64,000 nt of DNA from Shewanella putrefaciens (GCF_016406325.1 NZ_CP066370.1:868001-932000); one strand, 5' to 3'. Counted from the first letter of the stretch, positions 9,948 to 20,510 are shown. Translations and numbers: made by a program. Notes: generated by a model not told the origin, from the letters alone.

Positions 9948-10263
9948 GTTATGGCAATATCCATGCTAAATAGCGTAATGGGCTTAAAGTATCAGAGTCT
10001 GACCTACCAATAAATTTATTTTTGTAAACTAAATGTGTCTAAAACTGATGTGGGGACACATATACTGATTATGTATTAGCATTTGAGCGAAAATTAGAGC
10101 GATAAAGTGTCGGAAGGTTCAGTTAGATAATTGGAAACTATTGAAATAATAAATAATACCTACTGAGGGCAATAGCGCTAAATCAGCCGTATTTCATTCT
10201 CTATATTCTAATATTAAAGGGCGTAGCCAACCCAATTAATGAGTAGAGTTAAATGTAAGTAAT
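9948..10263. other. Intergenic region upstream of the RND operon
   Basis: AT-rich gap between the fusion-protein start and the srmB terminator. It should contain the promoter of the RND operon on the - strand. I see no open frame with a ribosome site and no convincing operator. Confidence 0.4.
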
Positions 10264-10288
10264 AAAAAAGCCGCATTTCAGCGGCTTT
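10264..10288 (-). terminator. Rho-independent terminator of srmB
   Basis: AAAGCCGC and GCGGCTTT with a six-base loop, followed on the - strand by a T run, 25 bases after the srmB stop. Confidence 0.85.
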
Positions 10289-10312
10289 AGTTTAACTATT
10301 TTAAGTCATGTA

Positions 10313-11572
10313 TTATTTCTTTTTGCGGGCGATTTTACTCGCTTTCTTGGCCGCTTCTTTTTTGCTTGTTTTCTTTGCCGCTTCTTTCGCTTTCACTTTG
10401 GCTTTTTTCTTGCCCGGTGTGCGCGCTTCTTTATTCTTTGGACGTAACTCTTCAATCACTCGGCGTTTTAATGGTTGCTCAATATAACGCTCGATTTTAC
10501 CGACGATACGCATATCGTGGGCTTCGGCAAGCGAAATTGCAGTACCTTTGGCGCCAGCGCGGCCAGTTCGACCAATTCGGTGAATATAGGTATCGGCAGA
10601 GCGAGGCATATCAAAGTTGATCACATGAGTAATGTCGTCGATATCGATACCGCGGGCGGCAACATCGGTTGCGAGCAATACGTTGACTTCACCTTTAGTA
10701 AAGCGACTCAATGCTTGGAAACGTTTCTTTTGTTCCATATCGCCACGCATGAAGGCGCAGGGAATGCCGGCTTTGAGTAACTGGCCTTCTAAGCTAGTGA
10801 CTATGTCACGGGTTTTTACAAACACAATAGTGCGTTTGACATCTTCTTGGCGCAGCAAATGGCAGAGTAGAGCAAACTTATGCTCTTTATCGTCGGCTAA
10901 ATGGATCCATTGGTGGATTTTTGCCTTTTCGCTACGGGGCGCATCGACATCGATTTCGATTGGATCTTTTAACACTTCGCGGGCAAAACGCTGCACACCG
11001 CCGCCTTCTAAGGTCGCCGAGAACAGCATATTTTGTTTACGACCTTGGGCTTCGAGTGCGATGGCTTGGACGACGGATGAAAATCCCATATCGAGCATAC
11101 GATCGGCTTCATCGATGATCAGTATGTCAACTTCTTCAGCGCTGAATTTGCCTTTATCTAGGTATTCCATCAAGCGGCCAGGCGTCGCAACCAGAATATC
11201 TACGTTCCCTGCTAGCGCTTCTTCCTGCGGTGCGTAGGGAACACCACCAGTAATGATGGCAATATCTAGCCCTTGGTCCGTGGCTAAGTGGCAAGCATAG
11301 CGATGAATTTGGCTCGCTAACTCACGGGTGGGGGTGAGAATTAATATGCGTGCTTGGCCCGAAAATCGACGGGGGAAATCGATTAAATGTTGTAGTGCAG
11401 GCAGTAAAAAGCTTGCGGTTTTGCCTGTACCAGTCGGGGCGCGTGCCAGAATATCCCTCTGTTCTAGCGCATAGGGGATAGTTTCTTGCTGAATTGTGGT
11501 GGGCGAATGATGCCCCATGGCTTTTAATGACTCGAGTAAACTTGGGTCAAGGTGGAAATCTTCAAATTGCAT
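10313..11572 (-). CDS. srmB: DEAD-box ATP-dependent RNA helicase SrmB
   Basis: The 419-residue protein has all core motifs: APTGTGKT (residues 45-52), PTRELA, DEAD (154-157), SAT, ATDVAARGID and HRIGRTGRAG. The phrase GTGKTASFLLPALQHLIDFPR and the C-terminal ELRPK followed by a Lys/Ala-rich basic tail (from about residue 378) match SrmB rather than RhlE or DeaD. SrmB remodels 23S rRNA in early assembly of the 50S subunit. As in E. coli it sits beside trmN6 (yfiC), but here both genes are on the same strand, srmB downstream. Confidence 0.93.
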   Translation of the reverse strand: MQFEDFHLDPSLLESLKAMGHHSPTTIQQETIPYALEQRDILARAPTGTGKTASFLLPALQHLIDFPRRFSGQARILILTPTRELASQIHRYACHLATDQGLDIAIITGGVPYAPQEEALAGNVDILVATPGRLMEYLDKGKFSAEEVDILIIDEADRMLDMGFSSVVQAIALEAQGRKQNMLFSATLEGGGVQRFAREVLKDPIEIDVDAPRSEKAKIHQWIHLADDKEHKFALLCHLLRQEDVKRTIVFVKTRDIVTSLEGQLLKAGIPCAFMRGDMEQKKRFQALSRFTKGEVNVLLATDVAARGIDIDDITHVINFDMPRSADTYIHRIGRTGRAGAKGTAISLAEAHDMRIVGKIERYIEQPLKRRVIEELRPKNKEARTPGKKKAKVKAKEAAKKTSKKEAAKKASKIARKKK

Positions 11573-11685
11573 GCACGGCGTCTCGACGGATAATAGCCGA
11601 GCATTATAAAGGTTATGTTGGTTAACTTAAATAACTTATCTATCTCTCCTGTGTTTATCTTCGCGCTTAGTGATGAATCGCGAGA

Positions 11686-12402
11686 TCAGAGCTTAAGGTA
11701 AAAATCTTGGGTTAAGTGCACCATAGCTTGGCTATATTGCCCAGAGGTATCGCGCAGGGTGAGTTCGCTCACTTTAGGCTCAACAGTACGGTGAGTTTGT
11801 GCTGTCAGTAGGCATAACACCCGATTGGCCCTTTTGCCTTCAACACTTTTGATATCGACTCTTTCTACCCACTCGAGCCTAGATTGGCTTAGTAAATAAT
11901 TAAAATTATGTAGGCTTTGTATTGGCAGGATCAAGCTAGCGAGCCCATTGGGTGAGAGGCATTGCTCAATTGCTGCGAGTAATTCGTTAAAGCTTAATTG
12001 ATCGGTGTGGCGAGCCATCGCTCTTTGGGATAATTGTGCCTGAGGGCCATGCTCAAAATAGGGGGGATTACAGATAATATGATCAAAATAGCCTTGATAT
12101 TCCTCTGCTTGACTAAGCTGCTGAATACTCCCTTGCACTAAGCGTATCCGCGATGCCCAAGGACTTTGAGCAATATTGTGTTGGCAAGCGATGGCAGCCG
12201 TATCGTCTAATTCGATACAAGTAATGTTGGCTTGGCTGCGTTGAGCCGCCATTAAACCCAATATGCCACTACCTGCACCTATGTCTAAGATCTGTTTCGC
12301 GTTGGTCAGCGGCGCCCAAGCACCCAAGACCACTGCATCGGTACTGACGGCCATGCCGCAGTTAAGGTCATTGATATGAAACTGTTTGAAAGTAAATGCC
12401 AT
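11686..12402 (-). CDS. trmN6: tRNA1(Val) (adenine37-N6)-methyltransferase
   Basis: The 238-residue protein opens with FTFKQFHI and then VLGAWAP, the signature start of the YfiC family. It has a SAM-binding glycine loop ([12 protein letters not shown], about residues 40-51) and the NPPYF catalytic motif of N6-adenine methylases (about 109-113). It methylates A37 of tRNA1(Val). Adjacency to srmB is conserved in gammaproteobacteria. It reads toward srmB with a 113-base gap. Confidence 0.92.
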   Translation of the reverse strand: MAFTFKQFHINDLNCGMAVSTDAVVLGAWAPLTNAKQILDIGAGSGILGLMAAQRSQANITCIELDDTAAIACQHNIAQSPWASRIRLVQGSIQQLSQAEEYQGYFDHIICNPPYFEHGPQAQLSQRAMARHTDQLSFNELLAAIEQCLSPNGLASLILPIQSLHNFNYLLSQSRLEWVERVDIKSVEGKRANRVLCLLTAQTHRTVEPKVSELTLRDTSGQYSQAMVHLTQDFYLKL

Positions 12403-12921
12403 GGGTGATCAGTTTTAGGTTGGATTTCGGATATAAAGTGCGATTGAGTGGCGTATATTCTAAATCCGACTTCGCGTTTTTGGCTAACGCTTTTAAACAG
12501 CCGTTATTGTGTATTTTGTATGAATATTCGCGATGCTTCTCGGACAACTTTTACCGATTTCACTTAATTGACTGTTAAATTTATTAGCTTTGTAACCTCA
12601 AATTAGCAGTTAGTTAGCATTACTTTACTTTTTTGAGTAAATTCCTCTTGTAAACTTGCATTGGTTTTTTAAGTCTGGTATTAGTTCTGCCCCCATTTTT
12701 AATCACTTTTATGGTTAACGGATAGGTAAACGGGTTTCTTGAGGTAAAAATAGGCTATTGCTGCTATTTTTTATTCCATCTTTGTTTATAAACTCGGCTG
12801 ATATCAGTCATATTTACCACGGAATTGTGTAAACATAGATTTGCACTCCGGATGGGCTTTGTTTTAGCTATAGCTAATCGACACATAATCACTTAAGTTT
12901 GTAAAAAAACAATAAGACAAG
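12403..12921. other. Divergent intergenic region trmN6-brnQ
   Basis: About 520 bases of AT-rich sequence between divergent genes. It must carry promoters for both. I see no plausible small gene, riboswitch or clear operator; a short frame running from trmN6 has no ribosome site. Confidence 0.4.
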
Positions 12922-14337
12922 ATGGGGCTTCCAGTGCAAGACAATCAGATGAGTATCGGGGATACATTAGGTTTAGGTTTTATGACCTTTGCGTTTTTTT
13001 TAGGGGCGGGAAATTTAATATTCCCACCGTTTGCTGGCATGTTAGCTGGCGAGAATATGCCTCTTGCTATGCTAGGCTTTTTGATTACCGCCGTAGGTTT
13101 ACCTTTAGTGGGACTCATCGCAGTCGCTAAGGCTCAAGGTAAGGTTATGGCAATGTTGCCAGTATTTGCAGCAACGGCATTGGCTATTGCGATTTATATT
13201 ATTATTGGTCCTGCATTTGCGGCGCCACGAACAGGTTTAGTGGCTTATGAGATTGGCGCTAAACCTTTTATCGATAACACGACCACAACAATGTTAGTCG
13301 GTAATGTTGAGCTTAACCTGTCGCAACTTATCTACACGTTGTGCTTCTTTACAGTCACTATGTTACTCGCGTTGTTTCCTGGCAAGTTGCTTGATAGTGT
13401 TGGTAAAGTTCTGACCCCTATTCTACTGTTGTTACTCGTTAGCCTTGCTGCGTCTGTACTTTTTTTACCTGCATCAGATGTAGGGCTGGCCGTGGGGGAT
13501 TACCAGAAACATCCTTTGACGAAAGGTATTCTGGAAGGCTACAACACCATGGATACTTTGGCCTCACTCATGTTTGGTATGTTGATTATTGATATTTTGC
13601 GTAAAAAGGGCATTGAACAGCCGAGTGCGCAGACAAAGTACCTCATTCGCGCCGCCTTTATCGCTGCCGCCGGTCTTGCCTTTGTTTATGTGTCATTGTT
13701 CTTTTTAGGTGCGACGGCGGGTGATATTGCCGTAGGCGCTAAAAACGGTGGTGAAATATTAACAAACTATGTTACCCACGAGTTTGGCAGCCTAGGTACT
13801 TTGTTGCTGTCGGCTGTGGTGTCTCTGGCCTGCTTAACTACGGCGGTGGGACTTGTGAGTGCATGCTCTGAGTTTTTTAATGAGTTAATGCCAAAACTTT
13901 CTTATCGTTTCTTAGTGGTTGTGTTAAGTGCTATTTGTGCCTTGATTGCTAACGTCGGGCTTTCACAACTGATTAATATCAGTATTCCGGTGTTGATGGC
14001 CGTTTATCCTGTGGCGATTGCACTGGTTGCGGTGACGTTCTTAACCGAATACTTTCCACGGCCACAGTTTGCTCACCGTATGACTCTCTCTGTCGCGCTG
14101 CTATTTGGTATCTTCGATGGGATGAAAATCGCAGCTAAAAGTCTAAAGGGTGAAGATGGTAAAGGCGTGACGGAAGCGGCGCAGAGCTTTATCGATGTGG
14201 TCAGTGGTATGTCACCCACATTGTCGATTTTACCTCTGTATGAAGAGGGGATGGCTTGGTTATTGCCAACCTTAGTGGTGATTGTGTTGTGTTTAATTAT
14301 TCGTGGTGGCGGTGCAAAAACGATCACTGCGGCATAA
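12922..14337 (+). CDS. brnQ: Branched-chain amino acid transporter BrnQ (LIVCS family)
   Basis: The 471-residue, about 12-helix protein carries LGFMTFAFFLGAGNLIFPPFAGM near the N-terminus, the diagnostic BrnQ segment. BrnQ takes up leucine, isoleucine and valine with Na+ or H+ at the inner membrane. The start is uncertain: ATG 12922 has only a weak AAGAC site, and GTG 12934 or ATG 12949 are in frame and close to the conserved region. It is transcribed alone and closed by the terminator at 14378-14417. Confidence 0.93.
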   Translation: MGLPVQDNQMSIGDTLGLGFMTFAFFLGAGNLIFPPFAGMLAGENMPLAMLGFLITAVGLPLVGLIAVAKAQGKVMAMLPVFAATALAIAIYIIIGPAFAAPRTGLVAYEIGAKPFIDNTTTTMLVGNVELNLSQLIYTLCFFTVTMLLALFPGKLLDSVGKVLTPILLLLLVSLAASVLFLPASDVGLAVGDYQKHPLTKGILEGYNTMDTLASLMFGMLIIDILRKKGIEQPSAQTKYLIRAAFIAAAGLAFVYVSLFFLGATAGDIAVGAKNGGEILTNYVTHEFGSLGTLLLSAVVSLACLTTAVGLVSACSEFFNELMPKLSYRFLVVVLSAICALIANVGLSQLINISIPVLMAVYPVAIALVAVTFLTEYFPRPQFAHRMTLSVALLFGIFDGMKIAAKSLKGEDGKGVTEAAQSFIDVVSGMSPTLSILPLYEEGMAWLLPTLVVIVLCLIIRGGGAKTITAA

Positions 14338-14377
14338 ACAAAGACGCTGCCAGTAGCGGGTGAATTAAGTTAATATC

Positions 14378-14417
14378 AACGGCGTATCCTTAATATAAGA
14401 ATACGCCGTTTTTTTTA
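14378..14417 (+). terminator. Rho-independent terminator after brnQ
   Basis: AACGGCGTAT and ATACGCCGTT form a hairpin followed by a T8 run. It lies just upstream of the xerD ribosome site, so it separates brnQ from the xerD operon. Confidence 0.88.
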
Positions 14418-14427
14418 TGGAGTATGT

Positions 14428-15330
14428 GTGCCTAAGACATATCAGAGCGATCCACTTATTGATGCTTTTCTTGATGACCTATGGTCGAGCAAGGGATTGA
14501 GTGACAATACGTTGTCAGCCTACCGTACCGATTTGCGCCATTTTGATCGCTATCAACGTCGCCATGGTGTCACCTTGATTGAGGCTACTGTGGCAGATGT
14601 TCGGTCCTATTTAGCATTCAGATTGGAGCAAAATTTTGCTCGTAGCAGCAGCGCAAGATTACTCAGTAGTTTACGGCGTTTCTTTACCTATTTAGTGCTG
14701 ACTAAACAGATTACTGCCGATCCTATGGCTTTGATAGAGTCGCCCAAGTTAACGCGTCATTTACCCCATTCTTTAAGCGAATCTCAGGTAGATAGATTGC
14801 TCGCCGAGCCCAATGTTGATGATCCCGTAGAATGTCGCGATAAGGCTATGCTCGAACTGCTATATGCAACGGGCTTGAGGGTGAGCGAGCTTGTTGGTTT
14901 GACGATGGAGCAGATGAGCCTACGCCAAGGTTTAGTGAGGATTGTGGGCAAAGGTGGCAAAGAGCGTTTAGTGCCACTAGGTGAATTGGCAGTTACAGAG
15001 GTGGAAGCCTATTTAAAATTTGCGCGGCAGGAATTACTTGGTCATAAACAATCCGATGTGGTGTTCCCGTCTAACCGTGGGCAGATGATGACGCGGCAAA
15101 CCTTTTGGCACCGCATTAAACTTTATGCGCTGCGGGCGGGGATTGAAACTGCGCTTTCACCCCACACATTACGCCATGCCTTTGCGACACATTTACTCAA
15201 CCATGGTGCCGATCTGCGAGTCGTGCAATTGCTTTTGGGTCACAGTGATTTATCAACAACCCAGATTTATACCCATGTTGCACGGGCAAGATTGCAGGAG
15301 TTGCACCAACAGCATCATCCAAGAGGTTGA
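14428..15330 (+). CDS. xerD: Site-specific tyrosine recombinase XerD
   Basis: The 300-residue protein has an N-terminal SAM-like core-binding domain (about 8-90) and a catalytic domain with ATGLRVSEL (first Arg), HTLRHAFATHLL (HxxR), LLGHSDLSTTQIYTHV (His and nucleophile Tyr). With XerC it resolves chromosome dimers at dif. The start is GTG 14428 with GGAG five bases upstream. Order xerD-dsbC-recJ is the same as in E. coli, which separates it from xerC. Confidence 0.95.
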   Translation: MPKTYQSDPLIDAFLDDLWSSKGLSDNTLSAYRTDLRHFDRYQRRHGVTLIEATVADVRSYLAFRLEQNFARSSSARLLSSLRRFFTYLVLTKQITADPMALIESPKLTRHLPHSLSESQVDRLLAEPNVDDPVECRDKAMLELLYATGLRVSELVGLTMEQMSLRQGLVRIVGKGGKERLVPLGELAVTEVEAYLKFARQELLGHKQSDVVFPSNRGQMMTRQTFWHRIKLYALRAGIETALSPHTLRHAFATHLLNHGADLRVVQLLLGHSDLSTTQIYTHVARARLQELHQQHHPRG

Positions 15331-15463
15331 ATTTAGTTACAGTATAAATTTGCATTCTGTATGGCTTGTCTGTAACTTTTTGCCACCATACAGGGTCTAT
15401 TGAGTATCTCGAGCTAGAACGGCCCAATATCTCGTTATCGTGACACAATTTATAGGATGTCCC

Positions 15464-16189
15464 ATGAAGTTGACCCCAGCATTATCATTGGTTTTTACAC
15501 TCCTTGTTGCACCACTCGCCAGCGCAGCAACCACCACTTCTCCTGATACTGCTGCGATTAAGCAAAAACTCAGTGAGATGTTAGATGTCGAAGTGATTTC
15601 GATGCAGGATGCTCCGGTGGAAGGTTTGTATCAAGCCATGACGAACCGTGGCGTACTTTATATTAGTCGTGATGGCTCAAAGCTATTCCACGGTAATGTA
15701 TATGATATCGATAAAGGCATGAAAAACCTGACAGAAGCCGCATTAGCTGGCCCACGTATCGCGATGATGAAACCGCTTGAAGATCATATGTTGGTCTACA
15801 AAGCTAAAAATGAAAAACATGTCATTACCGTATTTACCGATGTCAGTTGTGGTTATTGCTGTAAGTTACATAGCCAAATGGATGAATATAATAAGCTAGG
15901 TATTACAGTACGTTATTTAGCTTTTCCGCGCGCGGGTGTGCCTTCGGCTAATGCCGATGAGATGCAGGCTATCTGGTGTGCTAAAGATCCATTAAAAGCC
16001 ATGACGAATGCCAAAGCGGGTCAAACAGTGCCTGCTGCCACCTGCGATGCTAAAATTGCCGAGCAATATGCATTAGGCACAAGTTTTGGTGTTAATGGTA
16101 CACCAGCGATGATCCTAGCCGATGGCAGTATGATCCCAGGTTATCAACCACCTGAAGATTTATTACGCACCTTAGATATGCGCCAATAA
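15464..16189 (+). CDS. dsbC: Thiol:disulfide interchange protein DsbC
   Basis: The 241-residue precursor begins with a clear signal peptide (cleavage after about residue 20, ASA|ATT). Its thioredoxin domain has the CGYC active site, as in DsbC. The N-terminal region is the dimerisation domain. DsbC isomerises wrong disulfides in the periplasm and is kept reduced by DsbD. I start at ATG 15464 because AGGATG lies just upstream and the signal peptide begins there; an upstream in-frame start at 15440 adds eight unlikely residues. Second gene of xerD-dsbC-recJ. Confidence 0.95.
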   Translation: MKLTPALSLVFTLLVAPLASAATTTSPDTAAIKQKLSEMLDVEVISMQDAPVEGLYQAMTNRGVLYISRDGSKLFHGNVYDIDKGMKNLTEAALAGPRIAMMKPLEDHMLVYKAKNEKHVITVFTDVSCGYCCKLHSQMDEYNKLGITVRYLAFPRAGVPSANADEMQAIWCAKDPLKAMTNAKAGQTVPAATCDAKIAEQYALGTSFGVNGTPAMILADGSMIPGYQPPEDLLRTLDMRQ

Positions 16190-16217
16190 TTCAAATCAGG
16201 GTTAAATTTATCCCACG

Positions 16218-16246
16218 AAAGGTGAGCTTAAAACTCACCTTTTTGT
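16218..16246 (+). terminator. Terminator-like hairpin between dsbC and recJ
   Basis: AAAGGTGAG and CTCACCTTT with a seven-base loop, then TTTTG. It follows dsbC by 29 bases and lies just before recJ, so it probably reduces or stops read-through into recJ. Confidence 0.75.
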
Positions 16247-16283
16247 TATCTTATTGCCACGATTTAATGAGAGTTTGAGTCCC

Positions 16284-18008
16284 TTGATCCATAAGATAGT
16301 CCGTCGCCCAACCGTTGATGACAGTCATTTACCCGTCCATCTTCCACCTCTGTTAAAGCAGCTTTATGCTCGCCGAGGTGTCATGCCCCATGAATGCGAG
16401 CTTGCGCTTCAAGGGCTTTTACGCCCAGAAACGATGAAAGGCTTGATTGAGGCCGCAGCCATTATTGCTGATGCGATGCAGGCGAATAAGTCGATTTTAA
16501 TCGTGGGTGACTTTGATGCCGACGGTGCAACATCAACGAGTGTGTGTATGTTAGCGCTACGGATGATGGGCGCTCTGAAAGTGGATTATTTGATCCCCAA
16601 TCGCTTTGATTATGGTTATGGACTCAGCCCTGAAATTGTCGCGGTTGCCGCCTCGAAACAGGCTGAACTATTAATTACAGTTGATAATGGTATTTCCTCA
16701 ATAGAAGGTGTTGCAGCGGCTAAAGCCTTTGGTATGCAAGTGATTATTACCGACCATCATTTGCCTGGCCATGAATTACCGGCTGCCGATGCGATAGTGA
16801 ACCCTAACCAACCGGGCTGTCCATTTGCCAGTAAATCAATCGCGGGGGTTGGCGTTGCCTTTTATTTGATGACAGCACTAAGGGCAGAACTTCGGACGCG
16901 AAACTGGTACCAAATCCGTGGCATCGCTGAGCCCAATTTAGGCACGCTGCTCGATATTGTCGCCCTAGGCACTGTTGCCGATGTGGTATCACTCGATGCC
17001 AATAATCGAATTTTGGTCGAGGCGGGACTGCAGCGCGTGCGAGCCGGACGTTGCCGTGTAGGGATTACCGCGCTGCTTGAGGTGGCTAAGCGAAATCCGG
17101 CGCGCATTGTCGCATCTGACTTTGGTTTTGCCGTGGGGCCAAGGCTTAATGCTGCGGGTCGTCTCGATGAAATGGCGCTTGGGGTCGAAACGCTACTTTG
17201 TGAAGATATAATGTACGCTCGGCGTATGGCCGCAGAGCTTGATGGGTTAAACCAAGAGCGCCGCGAGCTGGAAGTTGGTATGCAGCAGGAAGCCTTAAAA
17301 AGCCTAGAGCATTTAAAGCTCAACGAAGCTGAATTACCTTGGGGTATCGCCTTATTTCAAGAAGATTGGCATCAAGGCGTTATCGGGATTTTGGCCTCGC
17401 GCATTAAAGACAAATATCATAGACCCGTGATTGCCTTTGCCGATGCGGGCAATGGTGAAATTAAAGGTTCGGCGCGTTCGATAAAAGGCTTGCATATGCG
17501 CGACTTGCTCGAGTTAGTGAACACTCGCCATCCAGGATTGATTATCAAATTTGGCGGTCATGCTATGGCGGCGGGTTTATCGCTCAAAGCGGGCAGTTTT
17601 GCGACATTTGCTAAAGCCTATGATGATGCGGTGCGTGAACAGCTTAAACCTGAGTTATTAACGGGCGAGCTTTGGTCCGATGGGGAACTCACTCCTACAG
17701 AGTTGAATCTTGAAATTGCTCAGCTATTGCGCAATGCGGGGCCTTGGGGACAAGCTTTCGAAGAGCCGCTCTTTGATGGTTATTTTAAAATAGTGCAGCA
17801 GCGCCTTGTTGGTGAGCGCCACCTTAAGCTTGTGCTCGAAACCCAATGCGGCACTGTGATGCTCGATGCCATTGCCTTTAATGTGGATTTGCACACTTGG
17901 CCCGATGCGACAATTAATCATGCTCGAATTGTCTATAAACTCGATGTGAATGAGTATCGCGGCAATTTTTCGCTGCAACTGATGGTTGAACAAATCGAAG
18001 CTATGTAA
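16284..18008 (+). CDS. recJ: Single-stranded-DNA-specific exonuclease RecJ
   Basis: The protein shows the RecJ motifs: VGDFDADGATST (Mn-binding), VDNGISS, DHHLPG, NPNQPGCPF and, in the DHHA1 domain, KFGGHAMAAGLSL. RecJ degrades single-stranded DNA 5' to 3' in the RecF pathway, mismatch repair and base-excision repair. The start is unclear: no ATG is suitable. TTG 16284 gives 574 residues, aligns with the usual N-terminus and has TGAGAG ten bases upstream; TTG 16254 would extend it by ten residues but lies directly behind the terminator hairpin without a ribosome site. Confidence 0.93.
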   Translation: MIHKIVRRPTVDDSHLPVHLPPLLKQLYARRGVMPHECELALQGLLRPETMKGLIEAAAIIADAMQANKSILIVGDFDADGATSTSVCMLALRMMGALKVDYLIPNRFDYGYGLSPEIVAVAASKQAELLITVDNGISSIEGVAAAKAFGMQVIITDHHLPGHELPAADAIVNPNQPGCPFASKSIAGVGVAFYLMTALRAELRTRNWYQIRGIAEPNLGTLLDIVALGTVADVVSLDANNRILVEAGLQRVRAGRCRVGITALLEVAKRNPARIVASDFGFAVGPRLNAAGRLDEMALGVETLLCEDIMYARRMAAELDGLNQERRELEVGMQQEALKSLEHLKLNEAELPWGIALFQEDWHQGVIGILASRIKDKYHRPVIAFADAGNGEIKGSARSIKGLHMRDLLELVNTRHPGLIIKFGGHAMAAGLSLKAGSFATFAKAYDDAVREQLKPELLTGELWSDGELTPTELNLEIAQLLRNAGPWGQAFEEPLFDGYFKIVQQRLVGERHLKLVLETQCGTVMLDAIAFNVDLHTWPDATINHARIVYKLDVNEYRGNFSLQLMVEQIEAM

Positions 18009-18031
18009 GCCTCAGATGACAAGGAGTTCAG

Positions 18032-18361
18032 TTGAAATCATTATCTGATAAAAAAATCCGCCAGCTACTTAAGCGTTTTGCTTGGATATATGCAGCTTGT
18101 CTAAGCATTCCTCTTATATCAACCTTACTCGCCTCTAAGGCACAGGGGCAAGTGCTGCTTATCGGGATTTGGCCTGTTGCCTCCTTATTTTATTTTCTCG
18201 CTTACCGTCATTTAGCTAAATCCTTTCATTTTGAAATCAATCGTCACTTAGCCTTTAGTTATCATGGTGGTGGTACGTTAGCGGGGGCTTTGTATTCATT
18301 AGCTAAAGTGGTGTTATTTGCGATGGCTTTTATGCTATTTATCAGTGCAAAACAGACCTAG
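18032..18361 (+). CDS. Small membrane protein, unknown function
   Basis: TTG 18032 is preceded by AAGGAG at a good distance and follows recJ by 23 bases, so it is probably in the recJ transcript. The 109-residue product is basic at the N-terminus and has three hydrophobic helices (about 14-32, 40-58, 83-104). No motif recognised. Confidence 0.65.
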   Translation: MKSLSDKKIRQLLKRFAWIYAACLSIPLISTLLASKAQGQVLLIGIWPVASLFYFLAYRHLAKSFHFEINRHLAFSYHGGGTLAGALYSLAKVVLFAMAFMLFISAKQT

Positions 18362-18396
18362 GTTAAGCGGCATTTATCGATATATTGGAGTGACAA

Positions 18397-18825
18397 ATGG
18401 AATACCGAGTCAGTACAGAGCAATCTGAAATGGATTTTGAGGTTATCCATGGCTTTATTAGTAATAGCTATTGGGCGCAGGGAATACCCAAGGCGCTGTT
18501 GCGTACAGCGCTTAGTAACAGTTTATGCTTTGGGGTCTTTGATAAGGATAATCTGCAAGTGGCCTTTGGCCGCTTAATTACCGATAAAGCTACTTTTGCC
18601 TACCTTGCCGATGTGTTTGTACTCGGATCCCACCGCGGTTTAGGTTTAAGCAAGTTGATGATGGCAGCAATTATGGAACATCCTGAGCTGCAAGGCTTAA
18701 GACGCATAATGCTCGCCACCCGCGATGCCCATGGGCTTTATGCCCAGTTTGGATTTAAAGCGGTCGATGCACCAGAAACCTTAATGCAAATTCGGTTAGA
18801 AAATCCTTATCAATGCCTTAGTTGA
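18397..18825 (+). CDS. GNAT-family N-acetyltransferase
   Basis: The 142-residue protein is a single GNAT domain. VFVLGSHRGLGLSKLMM carries the acetyl-CoA pyrophosphate-binding motif A (HRGLGL), and the C-terminal LYAQFGFKAVD is the usual closing strand. ATG 18397 has TTGGAGTG upstream. The substrate is not predictable; small proteins of this type acetylate amines or protein N-termini. It is followed by a bidirectional terminator shared with ahpF. Confidence 0.85.
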   Translation: MEYRVSTEQSEMDFEVIHGFISNSYWAQGIPKALLRTALSNSLCFGVFDKDNLQVAFGRLITDKATFAYLADVFVLGSHRGLGLSKLMMAAIMEHPELQGLRRIMLATRDAHGLYAQFGFKAVDAPETLMQIRLENPYQCLS

Positions 18826-18829
18826 CATC

Positions 18830-18861
18830 AAAAAATAGCCAGCAAATGCTGGCTATTTTGT
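18830..18861. terminator. Bidirectional terminator between the GNAT gene and ahpF
   Basis: AAAATAGCCAGC, AAAT loop and GCTGGCTATTTT. Symmetric A and T runs serve both convergent transcripts. Confidence 0.88.
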
Positions 18862-18893
18862 TGGCGTTAGCTTTGATGTCTGTTAACGAAGCC

Positions 18894-20465
18894 TTAAGCT
18901 GCTTTGGTCGCGGCGGTCTCTTCATCGCTGTGGCGAATTAAGTAATCAAATGCCCCCAGTGATGCGGTCGCGCCGCTGCCCATGGCAATGATAATTTGCT
19001 TGAAAGGTGAGTTAGTCACGTCACCTGCTGCAAACACGCCTGGTACAGAGGTTTGGCCGCGTTCATCGACGATGATTTCGCCCCTTGGGGTTAATTCCAC
19101 TGTGCCTTTTAACCATTCCGCATTGGGTACTAGCCCAATCTGCACGAAGATCCCTGCCAGCGCGATATGGTGGCTTTCACCCGTCGCCCGGTCGGTGTAG
19201 TTTAGGCCATTCACCCGAGTGCCATCGCCAGTCACTTCAGTGGTCATCGCTTGGGTAATGATTTTAATGTTACCCATAGATGCGGCTTTACGTTGCAGCA
19301 CATCGTCGGCGCGCAGGGTTTTATCAAATTCCAGTACTGTTACATGTTCTACTATATTTGCTAAATCGATGGCTGCTTCTATACCCGAGTTACCGCCGCC
19401 GATCACCGCCACACGCTTGCCTTTAAATAATGGGCCGTCACAGTGTGGGCAGTAAGCCACGCCTTTACCACGGTATTCTTTCTCACCGGGGACGTTCATT
19501 TCGCGCCAGCGAGCGCCTGTTGCCAGCAATACGGTACGGCTACGTAATTTAGCGCCGCTTGCCAGTTCAAGTTCGAACAAACCGTCAGTCGTCAATGACA
19601 CGGCTTTTTGATTATCCATGATATCAACTTCATAGTCACGCACATGGGCTTCAAGGTTCGCTACTAGCTTTGGACCTTCGGTCGCTTTGACCGAAATAAA
19701 GTTCTCGATACCCACGGTTTCAGCGACTTGGCCGCCAAACTTGTCGGCAACAATACCAGTGCGAAGTCCTTTACGTGCTGCATAAATGGCTGCTGCTGCG
19801 CCAGCGGGGCCGCCGCCAACGACTAAGACTTCGAAGGGGGCTTTTTCATTAATTTCATCGGCCTTGCGGCTGGCTGCATTGGTGTCCAGTTTATTTAAAA
19901 TCTCACCTATGCTGATGCGACCTGCGGCAAACACTTCGCCATTTAAGTAGACAGAAGGTACGGCCATAATATTACGGCTCGCTACTTCTTCTTGGAATAG
20001 GGCACCATCAATCATCACGTTGGTGATATTCGGGTTAATGGCCGCCATCATATTCAGTGCCTGAACTACGTCTGGGCAGTTTTGGCAGGTCAGTGATACA
20101 TAAGTTTCAAAGGCATATTTGCCCGGCAGATTGCGGATCTGCTCGATGATATCATCGCTCAGTTTGATTGGGTGCCCACCCGTGTGCAGTAAGGCCAGCA
20201 CGAGTGAGGTAAATTCGTGACCCATAGGCAGACCAGCAAAGCTGATTTGCGTTTTAAGCTCTGGGTTTATCACTGTCATCGCCGGGGTGCGTTCCCCCTG
20301 AATTTCTTTCAGGCTCACCAGAGAAGATAGGCTGACAATGTCATTAGCTAAACTTTTTAATTCTTGAGACTTTTTGCTCTCATCTGCAGACACGACAAGT
20401 TCAACTGGTCTCTTGAGGTTTTGCAGATAGGTTTGCAGTTGATTTTTCAAATTCGCATCTAACAT
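18894..20465 (-). CDS. ahpF: Alkyl hydroperoxide reductase flavoprotein subunit AhpF
   Basis: The 523-residue protein has the N-terminal double thioredoxin-like domain with CQNC (near residue 130), an FAD-binding [10 protein letters not shown] loop (about 215), the redox CPHC disulfide (near 345) and a NAD-binding [10 protein letters not shown] loop. This is the full AhpF layout; it transfers electrons from NADH to AhpC. It lies 110 bases downstream of ahpC, with a stem-loop between them, and is probably co-transcribed with lower expression. Confidence 0.96.
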   Translation of the reverse strand: MLDANLKNQLQTYLQNLKRPVELVVSADESKKSQELKSLANDIVSLSSLVSLKEIQGERTPAMTVINPELKTQISFAGLPMGHEFTSLVLALLHTGGHPIKLSDDIIEQIRNLPGKYAFETYVSLTCQNCPDVVQALNMMAAINPNITNVMIDGALFQEEVASRNIMAVPSVYLNGEVFAAGRISIGEILNKLDTNAASRKADEINEKAPFEVLVVGGGPAGAAAAIYAARKGLRTGIVADKFGGQVAETVGIENFISVKATEGPKLVANLEAHVRDYEVDIMDNQKAVSLTTDGLFELELASGAKLRSRTVLLATGARWREMNVPGEKEYRGKGVAYCPHCDGPLFKGKRVAVIGGGNSGIEAAIDLANIVEHVTVLEFDKTLRADDVLQRKAASMGNIKIITQAMTTEVTGDGTRVNGLNYTDRATGESHHIALAGIFVQIGLVPNAEWLKGTVELTPRGEIIVDERGQTSVPGVFAAGDVTNSPFKQIIIAMGSGATASLGAFDYLIRHSDEETAATKAA

Positions 20466-20510
20466 GTGATAACTCCAAAATCGCTAAAAAAGATGAATAC
20501 GCGGGAGAGG